A program made the position numbers and the translations under genes. Of a DNA stretch of 64,000 nucleotides, positions 55,005 through 64,000 are shown one piece after another. Each line of letters opens with the position of its first letter. Within the stretch, counting starts at the first letter, position 1. Origin of the DNA: Volutella citrinella (taxonomy: Eukaryota; Ascomycota; Sordariomycetes; Hypocreales; Nectriaceae); assembly GCA_034401135.1 (NCBI GenBank), contig JAWZSP010000008.1, positions 744,001-808,000 of the forward strand. The letters run 5' to 3'. A model generated the notes under the pieces. It was not told the origin of the DNA. It did no database searches and worked only from the letters and a program-made list of their open reading frames with translations.

Positions 55005-56586
55005 GCACCTGACACGATTGTACGGGCTCCGTGCGATGGCTCGAACTGGCCGTGATTCTGGACGCCAAGGATCAATGAATAGAAAAGCAAGCGATGTGGC
55101 GGTCGGCTCATCCTTGCCAATATCATGCCTGTGGAAGTTTAAATCGCTGCCTCATGCAGCACGGCATACAATGCTGCAACTGATATCCGACATGTCTGCC
55201 GCACGGTGTCCCGCCTCTCTTTTCTGACATAGCCCAATTTGCCTGTGGCGGCCTGGCCATGCCCCCGGCAAACCCATCTGCAAGACGCAACCGCTACATT
55301 AGTCGTGCGTCATATCATGCAGCACATGAGCGGCACAGCGATGAGACGGACGGAAGAGCACCTCAAACACGGCCGCATGCGAGGACTTAAATTTTCTTGT
55401 ATCACAAAGACGGCTCACCGGCCACGGCTATGCTAGCCGTTGCTATGACTGCGACCGCCTCTTTGATGCAACTCATCCCGACCGTACTACCACCAAGTCG
55501 ACGTCGGACAAAGCCCGCGTGACTCAGTAATGTGGTACAAGGCAGCTTCAGGCAGAGAAAATCGCTGCTCTGTGAACATCGTGGCCCAATCAATGAGAAC
55601 ACATTCTTGAACATGGATCTCGCCCTCGCCTACATTACCAAACCTGATGTCCTGATGTGTCTTGCTGCGCGCAACGGCGTGCCGAGAAGACTCTTCTCCT
55701 GAAGCCAATTCTTGTAATGCCTTGATAATATTCTCCGAGAATGCCCTCTTCCACATGGATTTGCGGACATGGGATCGGAGGATCAAATTCACGGCCCAGT
55801 TTCGAATCACGATCATCTTCAACTGGTTGCTGCCAGTCTTACCTGAGTGTCTTGGCAGCGTGTTTCTCAGGCACCTCGTCTCAGAGTCCAGTCCACGTGT
55901 GCGTCCCCTCAACGTAGAAACCAGAAGCATGGGCTTTCCCGAGTGCCCGTCGGAGTTTGGCAGAACCTGTGCATGGGACAATGGGCGGTCAATCTTTCGG
56001 CGGGTAGAAAGAGGATGGTTCTAGCAAGGGCTATTGACTGGCTCCGGGGACTTTCCTGACTGGGTTGGATTATGGAGCAGCTGCAATCCAGATTTGCGAG
56101 AAGAAAGCGATGAGGCTAGGCGGGTCACAAGGCAAGGGACCCAGGTTCAACGCCCCAAGCATCAGTCATGGGCAGGTAGTGAGTCCATGACATCGGTGTA
56201 TCGAGGCGCCAAACACACCGAAGTTGTGTCGGCCGGTGATGCATCCTCGGGGACGGCATTAAGGAAGCCTAGTCCATGCTCTCCGCAAGTAACGGACGGG
56301 ATATCCGGATGTAATCGAGCCAGCTCAAGGCAAAAAGCCGAGGGCGAGCCAGGAAAATAGTCGCCGTAATGGCTATCAGCACTGTGCTCTGGCAGGGTTT
56401 TCCCAGAATGCGCACAGTGTTAATTGATATTCCCCGCATAGCCCTCCCGCACCGGCGCACGGAACAGCGAATTTCTCCGCGCCGTCTAAGACCGAGCTCG
56501 ATTGGTCACGCAGCTTGCATCATAGGAAAAGCCCAGTCGCGATTCTCCCTCTCCGCCATATCCAGCCTTCACACCCCGATCGAAGC
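55005..56586. other. Intergenic between Ipi3 and Isd11
   Basis: 1.6 kb. It contains one dubious minus-strand frame (55487-55981, listed separately). Otherwise nothing recognisable. Confidence 0.4.
55487..55981 (-). CDS. Dubious hypothetical protein, 164 aa
   Basis: Open frame with fairly protein-like composition (NWAVNLILRSHVRKSMWKRAFSENIIKALQELASG, then VLIDWATMFTEQRFSLPEAALY) and a codon choice not unlike nearby genes. No domain is recognised. A 120-aa frame overlaps on the other strand, so it may be chance. It could also be a decayed gene fragment. Confidence 0.25.
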   Translation of the reverse strand: MSHAQVLPNSDGHSGKPMLLVSTLRGRTRGLDSETRCLRNTLPRHSGKTGSNQLKMIVIRNWAVNLILRSHVRKSMWKRAFSENIIKALQELASGEESSRHAVARSKTHQDIRFGNVGEGEIHVQECVLIDWATMFTEQRFSLPEAALYHITESRGLCPTSTWW

Positions 56587-57222
56587 ATGTCCGTTGTTGG
56601 CACTCTGAAGGGCGACATGCCGACACAAGTGCGCTCACTCGTACGTCCACCCTCCATCGCCCTCGCGCCTTTCCCAGGGTTTCGCCACGGTGACCGGGGC
56701 AATCCAAATTTCCATTCAGATCTGGCATCCCCGTCATCACCGCCAGCCCCGGCGGCTATACCATCGCCGCATTGCAACTTTTCAGCCTGCACAGAAGCCT
56801 CTCACTGACACGTCTGTTTTACTCTAGTACCGCCAATTGCTGCGGCAAGGCGACCAGTTCGCCGCATACAACTTCCGCGAGTATGCGAAACGACGAACGA
56901 GGGACGCATTCCGAGAGCACAAGGGCGAGCAGGACCCACGCCGGGTGCAGGAGCTGGTGCAACATGGCTTGAAGGAACTTCAGGGAATGAAGGTATGCAA
57001 ATGCCGCTCCTTCCAGCGGTCTTACGGAGGGCATCGAGCTAACCATAGTGTAGCGCCAAACCGTCATCAGCCAGTTCTACCAGCTAGATCGCCTGGTCGT
57101 TGAGAGAGGAATTTCGGTAGGCGATATCCAGTTCATGTCCGTCGGTATCCCTTTTAACAGCCTTGTAGGGAAAGCAGTCCGGTCGCCACGGAGAGCTTGT
57201 GAGGCAGAAGGAGCGAGGGTGA
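56587..57222 (+). CDS. ISD11: Isd11/LYRM4, LYR-motif partner of cysteine desulfurase Nfs1
   Basis: Four small exons 56587-56640, 56828-56992, 57054-57116 and 57169-57222 with introns of 187, 61 and 52 bp; 111 aa. The first splice builds the LYR motif: VRSL joins YRQLLRQG. The next part, [27 protein letters not shown], is nearly diagnostic of fungal Isd11, followed by [17 protein letters not shown]. The fourth exon supplies the conserved C-terminal [13 protein letters not shown]; without the 52-bp intron the frame would read on into unrelated sequence to 57263. Isd11 stabilises Nfs1 in the mitochondrial matrix, with acyl carrier protein, for sulphur transfer in Fe-S cluster assembly. An alternative start at the internal ATG 56617 would shorten the protein by 10 residues. 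Confidence 0.9.
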
Positions 57223-57972
57223 GACCAGTCCGATATCCCATATCACTCAGAGCGAAAGACTAAACACCAACCAACAGCTTCGATTGAAGCCATAGCATCA
57301 AATCGACATTCAAACGGCATAATTCAAAAAGGAACGAGCGGTGAGCAGCGGTGGGGGAGTGTACAACAGAACCTTGACGATCATGTATATCTATCGGATA
57401 CCACCGGGGGGGGGTTGATTGGAAGGTAGTGTCGGCGCGCGGTTGAAGACATGTATTTCTGGGGTTTAGACGGCGCATCTCATTTCCAAACCCGGTTGAC
57501 TCGTCCAAATTCTCGTACCCTCGAGAATCTATCATGGGTAGGAGCATGAGGGAACAAGTCACGGGCGGTGTGCTCACACCAGCTCCCCAATCATATTTTA
57601 GAGATTTCGTAAACAGTCACGTCTTAGACTTCTCGCCTAAAAGGATCAAATTGATCGCAAATGCCCGCTCTCAAGTGACACCCTCCCTTCTTCTCTCTTG
57701 TCCGTCTCCAGCGAGGCTGCGATCACTGTGTGCAGAAAGTGGTTTGGTGCTTATGTCAGCCGGGTCGCACGCGTGATTGGGCAAGTGCTCACCACCAGAC
57801 ATGCCAGGCGCGACAAAAGCTCAGCCTCCTCTCACCAACCAGCCCTACCCCGTCGTCGGCGCATTTTTATCTGCTATCCGCCTACGACTCGACCCAATCA
57901 CGTCTCATCCCGTCCTACGCAGTCGGAACTTTCTGCGCACCTGCAAAAAGTTGTCTTGTGACATCGGTCACG
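57223..57972. other. Intergenic, promoter and leader of the next gene
   Basis: 750 bp. A short open frame starting at 57777 overlaps the first exon of the next gene in another frame and is judged to be leader sequence. No other element recognised. Confidence 0.4.
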
Positions 57973-60694
57973 ATGGCTCCTGGCGTGAGTGCCCGTGCCT
58001 TCTGCTCGACCCATCGCAACTAACCTTATCCAAAGACGCGACGCGCCAACCGCAGCGGTTACGCCGAACACGACGACTTCGAAGGTGCGGAAGGGAAGAT
58101 CATCGTTTCTAGCGCGTACTAACATCGTCAGGTCTGCCGGTTCAGCAATGGCGTCAAGATTGGGTAAACATCGCGCCGCCGCCCGAGCAGGAACAGCCGC
58201 AACAGAACGACATCTGGTCGATTGATCTCCTCCATGGCATGCCCAAAGACTCAAACCTGCTACCCACGCATAGCCAGGAGCTACTTCTCGCCGCGCGCTC
58301 TGGTCGACTCTACAAACGCCCAGCTCCTGCTGAAGAGGAGGAAACGGAGGCAGATGCCGCGGTCGTCCCAGAGAAGCAGGAGAAGAAGGAAGAGGAGGCC
58401 GCTGTTCAGGGATTCAATGTCAAAGTCTGGAAAAAGCTCCCTCGAAACGTCGACACCGCGCCCGTCTCCCACCTGGCGAAGCGACGAAAGAATACCGTTA
58501 CCATCTCCAGCAAGACAGTGGAGGAGAGGCCCTCGGGTCCCACCATCACCAGGGCCACCGTGAGGAGGATCGACGCTGCCGGAAACCCATACACAGAAGA
58601 AGTCACACTCGCGGAAGGTCAACAAGTTGTTGGCGAGATTGTATCGACCCGAGTCGAGGTTGCGCCTGTTGCCAATGGATCCCTGGCTGTGCCGCCGCCG
58701 CCTCCCCCACCCCGAAGGAGGCCCCCGCCGCCGAAGAGAAAGGCGAAGGCTGGTCCTGGCAGAGGAAAGAAGAAGGCCAAGATACCGCTCCCTGGTCCGG
58801 AAGGTTCTGCCGCCCCCGTGGCTGCAGCCCCTGTCAATGGCAGCGCCGTCCCCGCGCCTGTCAAGGCTGAGGGAGTTGATGAGAATGTACGCGATTCGTT
58901 TCCCAAGCTTGAATTTATGAAGCTGACAGTGCTTAGGGCATCAAACAGGAAGCCGCCGAAACCCCCAACCCGAGCGAGGCCGCGGATGGCGACGATGATG
59001 ACGACGATGAGGATGAGGGTGAAGATGGTGAGGACGGCGACGAGGGAGATGACGACACCGCTGGTGAGACCAGTCAGCTTGATGGCGCGCATACAGAGGA
59101 CGACAAATCCCATCAAGACCAAGAAATGACGGATCCTGTTCCTGCCGTAAACGCCCCCGAAACCGACCGACCGGATGTCGAGATGGAGGACACAACAGAG
59201 CCCGTGCCCACCAACCCTCTTCATCTATCGCTGCCGCCTATGGGCCCTCCCGCAAGCACGCCCAAGCTCGAGGGCAGTCCGTTGAAGAACGTCATTATGC
59301 CATCGCCCACGTCGGAGTTCCCTCCTGTACTTGCAGCTGCTCCCGAGGCGTTGGCCGAGACTCCAGTGCCTACCAAAGCTTCCACAGATGCCGATTCGAT
59401 GATCCCCGAACCTGCTTCGACCATTTCTGGAGAGATTTCTGAGCCTGCTACTGCAGAGGCTCCTTCTGCGGTTGAAGCGCCCAAGGATGACACATTGTTG
59501 CCTCCCCCGCCGGAGCAGGTTGGAAACATCGCCACAACTCCCCCTTCCACATCCGAGGAACCTGCCAAGGGATTTGAAACCAGTCAGAAGTCAGACGAAG
59601 ATGACAAGCCCACCGTTGAGGGGACCACCGAGCCGGGATCTCAGGAAGATACGGTGATGACAGATGATATTATCAAGCCCGAGGAGTCGGCATCTGCTGC
59701 GCCCAGCCTGCCACCATCAGAACCAACGGACCCTCCTGCAGTTGAGCCTGCACAGGAAGAGCCTGAGAAGATGGATACCGATCAGGCATTGCCCGAAGCA
59801 AACCAGGAGGAGTCGAAGGACGTTTCGCCTCCGAAGGAGCTACCCGCCCAGGCGGAGGAACCTGATCTGTTGGGTGGGTTGATGGGCGAGCTAGATCGCC
59901 AAGCCAACGAGGTGACCAAACACGAGACGCCATCAGCCGAGTCTCCCGTCGTACCTCCTGCAGAGCCTCCCGCAGAAGTCGCTGTTTCATCAACAGAAGA
60001 ACTCGCCAGCAATACGCCTCCCGAACCCATGGCTGTGGAAACTCAGCCGGCGAGTACCGCGGAACCTAGCATCCCTGAGGAATCCGCTGTGGAAGCCGAA
60101 GTTGAAAAGCCTCTGCAGACTGTGGCTGAAGAGTCAACAACCCAGCCCCCTCCGGAGTCTGTCCTAGCTGGCGACGTAGCCGTATCCCCAGTAGTAGAAG
60201 CACCCGAGCCCCCGACGGAAACGGCTCCGGTTCAGCCTGCGGTACCAGTGCCAGCCGATGAACCTGTTCCCGAGGCGCCAACCGAGCCAGCTGCTGAACC
60301 AGTCAAGTCTGCTGAGCCCACCCCTGAGCATCCCGAACCCGCGACCGAATCATCCGCCGAGGCAGTCGTTGAGCCTGCCGCTGAGCCTGTCCCTGAGTCC
60401 GTCGCCAACCCTGCCACTCAGCCCGCTGCTGAACCAGCCGCTGCAGCTGCGCAGGATGCCGTCCCTGAAGCTCTTGTTGAGCCTGCTTCTGAGACGACCA
60501 GTGCCGCTCCTGTTGAGCCCGCCGCTGAGCCCACCCCTCCTTCTGCCGCTGTCACCGCTGTTACTGCTGTGAAAGCAGAGGAGTCGGACGATGTCAAGAC
60601 CGAAGTCCCCGAAACGGCGGCATCTACTGAAGACGCTTCTACTGGGCCGGAAGCACCAGTCGAGGAAAAGAAGGAAGAGGCGCCGGCCGCTTGA
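57973..60694 (+). CDS. Large disordered protein of unknown function with acidic and Pro/Glu/Ala-rich regions
   Basis: Four exons 57973-57984 (12 nt), 58036-58084, 58132-58886 and 58937-60694, introns of 51, 47 and 50 bp, with clear CTAAC branch points; 857 aa. The start [20 protein letters not shown] joins [39 protein letters not shown] and [14 protein letters not shown], which look structured and conserved. A KR-rich patch ([23 protein letters not shown]) suggests nuclear location. Exon 4 begins with a strongly acidic run (D/E-rich, about residues 273-320) and continues as a PEST-like tract dominated by E-P, P-A-E and A-E-P units. It belongs to a fungal family often labelled apopolysialoglycoprotein-like, which says nothing about function. 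The nucleus and chromatin are plausible places of action, by inference only. Confidence 0.78.
60135..60555 (+). repeat. Degenerate P-E-x-x repeat tract in the disordered protein
   Basis: Many imperfect copies of short units coding for E-P-A-A-E-P, P-E-S and V-E-P words, without a fixed period. Low complexity, probably length-variable and rapidly evolving. Confidence 0.65.
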
Positions 60695-61646
60695 TCATTC
60701 TTATTGTAATACTCGCTTATGGATGGAGTACGTGATGGAAGTCGTGTCATTGGACATGACGAGTGGGTTGGCGGAGTTCAAGTTGGGTAGAATCATTGGC
60801 CCCAGAGTAGAAGGCCAAGAAAATGGATTGCAGTTGAGAGTTTGTACAACAATTTCAATGGAGCTTCGTTGGGTAGTCGGGCAGATGGTCAGGGAATGGC
60901 TGTCGTTACAGTTGGTTGCTGCTGGGGCCGATTTCGTACATCTTTATCAGGCGGGTGTTCATTAACGATACAGTATGTCTATGTCTGACCAATACATTAT
61001 GTCAATATCTCCACCGGTCAATCTATCACTCGTGCTTGCTGGCCATAAGTACCGCCTCCTGTGTCGTCTTCTCAATTCGACCAAGCCAGTCAAGGACTGA
61101 TTGTGGAGCCTAATGGCTGAGATGTCGAGAAGTCGAGCGAGAACAAACCACTTTGCAACACCCACTAGTTCGCCAGGATAACGGTGAAGTCGCAGCGACA
61201 ATTTTGAGAATTAGCCGGGACCTATATGTAGATCAGCATTCACAGCACCATGCTCCTTGTCAATTGCCTTGACTTATTCCCCAGCGGCGTGTGGGTGCAG
61301 CAGTCGCTGTCAATTCTCAAATATCCACCATGACGGTCTCGACAAACGTTGACCAGGAAATTGGCTGTGAGTGTGCTAGTGACCGCTCATTTCAGTTCTC
61401 TTCCTCTTCACAGGCTCGAAAGAGTGATTCTTAATCCACGTGTGATTTAGCTTGGCGACGATTTGAATCAGCTCTCCCATGGCAGCTCACTACCCTAGAC
61501 TTTGGAAAAGGTGGACCAGGGGGTAGTCGCCGTGACTAAGCAGCACAACCGAACAGGTCTCCATAATGATGCATAGCATCATCCCGTGCTACGAAGCTCG
61601 AAGCTCCAAGGAGTGAAGACGCCGCAACCCGCCCAATCTCACAACA
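60695..61646. other. Intergenic, promoter of EMC1
   Basis: About 950 bp with no recognisable gene; short frames only. Confidence 0.45.
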
Positions 61647-64000
61647 ATGCGGCTCTCATTGCAGTCGCTGCTCCTACTGGGGCTCTCCTCGCTCGGAGCT
61701 GCCGTGTACCAAGACGAGGTCGGCGAAATCGATTTCCACCATGCGCTCGTTGGCGTCCCCCAGCGCGAAACCACCTTCTTCCACCGGCCGCGAAAGCAAG
61801 ACAAGGCGAGCCTGCTCTATACCCTCAGCGACGTCGGCATCATCGGCGCCGTGAACCCCAGCAACGGCGCTCTCGTGTGGCGTCAGCAGATCGCCGACGA
61901 CCTCAGCGACGGCGGCGGCTTCCTGCGCGCCCCCGAGGGCGAGAACTGGGTCGCCGCCGGCCACGGCTCCAAGGTCCAGGCGTGGGATGCGCTGACTGGC
62001 CGGAGCATCTGGACGGCCGAGTTCAAGGGCTCGGTCCGCGATATCGAGATCCTTGAGCTGACCGAGAGCTCGAGGAAGGATGTCCTCGCCCTGTTCGACG
62101 AGGACGGCGTGACGGTGCTGCGACGTATTCACGGCGCGCTGGGCAATGTCGTGTGGGAGTTTCGTGAGACAGTCAAGGACACTCCTCTGCAGGTCTCCAC
62201 CGATATCTCAAAGGTCTTTGTCGTCAGCCTCCACGGATCGAGCCCCCACAACCTGAAGGTCACCGCTCTCGATGTGGTGACGGGAGCCCGAAAGGATGAC
62301 CTTACTATTGGCGGCAAGGACATCCAGAGCGCCCAGGACGTCATGTTTGTTGGCGCCAACTCGGCCGCTCCCATCGTGGCGTGGACCGACGCCGGCCTGT
62401 CCAAGATCAAGGTGAACGTCCTGGGTACCAAGTCAACCCAGGAGTTCAAGCTCCCTGCCGACACCGTCTCTGTGAGCATCCAGGCGCCTCACCTCGCCCA
62501 GTCCCAGGCGCACTTCCTCGTCCACGCCCAAACCAAGACGGGCAACAAGGCCGAGGTCTACCACGTCAACCTCAAGAACAACCAGATCACCCATGCTTAC
62601 GAGCTGCCGCTGCTCCCTGGCCACGGAGCCATCTCCACCAGCTCGGAAGGCGCCAATGTGTACTTCACTCGAGTCACCAAGGACGAGATCCTGATTGTCT
62701 CCTCCGAGTCCCATGCCGTCCTTGCCCGCTGGCCCCTCAAGAGCCAAGCCATTGAAGAGAGCATCCACGCCGTCGCGGATGTTGTCAAGAAGCCTGGCGG
62801 CGACAGCTTTGCCGTTCGCGTCGCCATTGCTACAAACAACGATGATTGGGTCTTGGTGCGCAATGGCGAGGTGGATTGGCTCCGTCCCGAGGGCTTGACC
62901 GGCGCTGTGGCGGCTACATTTGCCGAGATTCCCGCAGCTGAGAACCTCACCAAGGTTTTGGAGGAGGAGGCACACACTAACCCCGTCTCCGCCTTCATCC
63001 ACCGCCTCACACGCCACGCCGAGGACTTGAAGTACCTCCCCGACTACCTGGCTGCCCTCCCTGAGCGCATCGGCAAGAGCATTCTTGGCGATTCAAGCCC
63101 AGTCAAGAAGCAGGGCATGCACCGCGACTCCTTTGGCTTCAACAAGATTGCGGTCCTGGCTACGCGACGCGGTCGCATGTATGGCCTGGACACTGGAAGC
63201 GGCGGTGCCATTGCCTGGGCCAAGACAGTCCTGCAACAGGCGCCTGGCTCGACCCTGGATGTCAAGGCGATCTACGCTGATGACAACGAAGGCGTCGTCA
63301 AGCTGCGCGGCTCCAAGGGCGAGTATGTCGTCGTCAAGAGCGCCAGCGGCGAGATCGTCGAGGTCTCCCAGGCTGTTGATGGTCTTTCCATCTCTAGCAC
63401 TATCGTGGATAGTCCTTCTGGCAAATGGCTGCCCTCCATCGGACCTGATGGCAATGTCATTGGGGAAATCCCATCGGAATGGGCCCCTGACCAGACTGTT
63501 GTTGTCCGTGGCACTGGCGAAATCCTGAAGGGCATCAAGTTCGTTGGCGCAGGCGGCAAGGTTGCCGGACAAGAAGTCTGGCAACTGCAGCTCCCCGTCG
63601 CCGAAAAGATCGTGTCCATTGCCAAGCCTGCCGTCGAGGAGGTCGTTGCCTCCATCGGCCGAGTGCTGGGAGATCGTTCGGTGAAGTACAAGTACCTCAA
63701 CACCAACACGTTCGTCGTCGCTTCTGTCAACGCGGCCACGCACATCCTGTCGGTTCAACTGGTCGATACTGTCTCGGGCCAGATCCTTGCTTCCCGTTCG
63801 TACACTGGAGTGGATGCCACCAAGCCCATCTCTTGCACCATGTCCGAGAACTGGTATGCCTGCTCCTTCTTTGGGCAATATACCCTAGCCGACAACTCCA
63901 AGCGGGCCATCAAGGGCTACCAAATTGCCGTGACGGACCTGTATGAGGCTCCTGAGGCCAACGATCGCGGCCCGCTGGGTGACGCTGCCAACTTCTCGTC
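61647..64000 (+). CDS. EMC1: EMC1, ER membrane protein complex subunit 1, N-terminal part
   Basis: The frame is open from the ATG at 61647 to the window edge (784 full codons), so the gene is cut off. A signal peptide (MRLSLQSLLLLGLSSLGAA) is followed by VYQDEVGEIDFHHALVG, the start typical of EMC1. A PQQ/quinoprotein-like beta-propeller follows: LLYTLSDVGIIGAVNPSNGALVWRQQI, WVAAGHGSKVQAWDALTGRSIWTAEF, then GFNKIAVLATRRGRMYGLDTGSGGAIAWAKT. The C-terminal DUF1620 domain and membrane helix lie beyond the window. EMC1 is the large lumenal subunit of the ER complex that inserts and folds membrane proteins. No intron appears in this part. It is the last of the plus-strand housekeeping genes here. 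Confidence 0.93.
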   Translation, partial: MRLSLQSLLLLGLSSLGAAVYQDEVGEIDFHHALVGVPQRETTFFHRPRKQDKASLLYTLSDVGIIGAVNPSNGALVWRQQIADDLSDGGGFLRAPEGENWVAAGHGSKVQAWDALTGRSIWTAEFKGSVRDIEILELTESSRKDVLALFDEDGVTVLRRIHGALGNVVWEFRETVKDTPLQVSTDISKVFVVSLHGSSPHNLKVTALDVVTGARKDDLTIGGKDIQSAQDVMFVGANSAAPIVAWTDAGLSKIKVNVLGTKSTQEFKLPADTVSVSIQAPHLAQSQAHFLVHAQTKTGNKAEVYHVNLKNNQITHAYELPLLPGHGAISTSSEGANVYFTRVTKDEILIVSSESHAVLARWPLKSQAIEESIHAVADVVKKPGGDSFAVRVAIATNNDDWVLVRNGEVDWLRPEGLTGAVAATFAEIPAAENLTKVLEEEAHTNPVSAFIHRLTRHAEDLKYLPDYLAALPERIGKSILGDSSPVKKQGMHRDSFGFNKIAVLATRRGRMYGLDTGSGGAIAWAKTVLQQAPGSTLDVKAIYADDNEGVVKLRGSKGEYVVVKSASGEIVEVSQAVDGLSISSTIVDSPSGKWLPSIGPDGNVIGEIPSEWAPDQTVVVRGTGEILKGIKFVGAGGKVAGQEVWQLQLPVAEKIVSIAKPAVEEVVASIGRVLGDRSVKYKYLNTNTFVVASVNAATHILSVQLVDTVSGQILASRSYTGVDATKPISCTMSENWYACSFFGQYTLADNSKRAIKGYQIAVTDLYEAPEANDRGPLGDAANFS

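Noticed and set aside
57117..57263. Longer third exon of Isd11 ending at 57263
   Set aside because: The read-through translation has no family match, while a 52-bp intron restores the conserved [13 protein letters not shown] end.
57777..58112. Open frame starting in the leader of the disordered-protein gene
   Set aside because: It overlaps the first two supported exons in a different frame and has no recognisable content.

Overview
The window is a piece of a filamentous ascomycete chromosome, most likely Sordariomycetes and probably Hypocreales. The grounds are short GT-AG introns (about 46 to 190 bp, several with CTAAC-like branch points), the abundance of Zn2Cys6 regulators, a HET-NACHT-WD40 protein, and fungal-specific families (DUF3176, CrpA-type copper ATPase, Ipi3, Isd11, EMC1). 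Gene density is about one per 3 kb, strands are mixed, and there is no operon structure, tRNA, rRNA, CRISPR array or intact transposon that I can see. The taxonomic placement is an inference from gene content. Exon limits were worked out by hand from splice signals and reading-frame continuity.

Layout: (1) 1-2590: 3' end of an acyl-CoA synthetase (+) facing a three-exon short-chain dehydrogenase (-). (2) 2591-12738: a copper-exporting P-type ATPase with a very Cys-rich N-terminus (-), divergent from a seven-exon Zn2Cys6 regulator (+), which converges on a secreted tandem GH43 glycosidase (-). (3) 14513-15850: an isolated intronless NtaA/DszA-type FMN monooxygenase (+). (4) 16087-26071: three minus-strand genes, namely a HET-NACHT-WD40 NLR (heterokaryon incompatibility type), a DUF3176 membrane protein and an RNase H-fold protein. 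The last two each carry one in-frame stop codon inside an otherwise open frame, so both look like broken alleles. (5) 26725-30663: a Zn2Cys6 regulator and a TetX-like FAD monooxygenase, whose promoters share a TCGGCCGA palindrome. (6) 31722-36169: a putatively N-myristoylated unknown protein (+) converging on a large C2H2 plus fungal-TF-domain regulator (-). (7) 38691-42458: a Upc2-like Zn2Cys6 regulator and a CLN3/battenin-like membrane protein (both -). (8) 45032-50090: a type II membrane protein of glycosyltransferase type (+) and a disordered unknown protein (-). (9) 53566-64000: a housekeeping stretch with Ipi3 (pre-60S assembly), Isd11 (Fe-S cluster biogenesis), a long disordered nuclear-looking protein and the first 784 codons of EMC1 (all +).

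The left two thirds are accessory in character (regulators, oxidoreductases, incompatibility, metal resistance, secreted glycosidase). The right end is conserved housekeeping. I see no PKS, NRPS, terpene cyclase or DMATS core, so this is not a recognisable secondary-metabolite cluster. The points most worth a second look are the two nonsense codons 1.5 kb apart in neighbouring genes, an RNase H fold whose first catalytic Asp reads Gly, the Cys-Cys array with a recent 45-bp tandem duplication on the copper pump, a possible Kex2 site between the two GH43 domains, and the shared palindrome linking a regulator to its neighbouring FAD monooxygenase.
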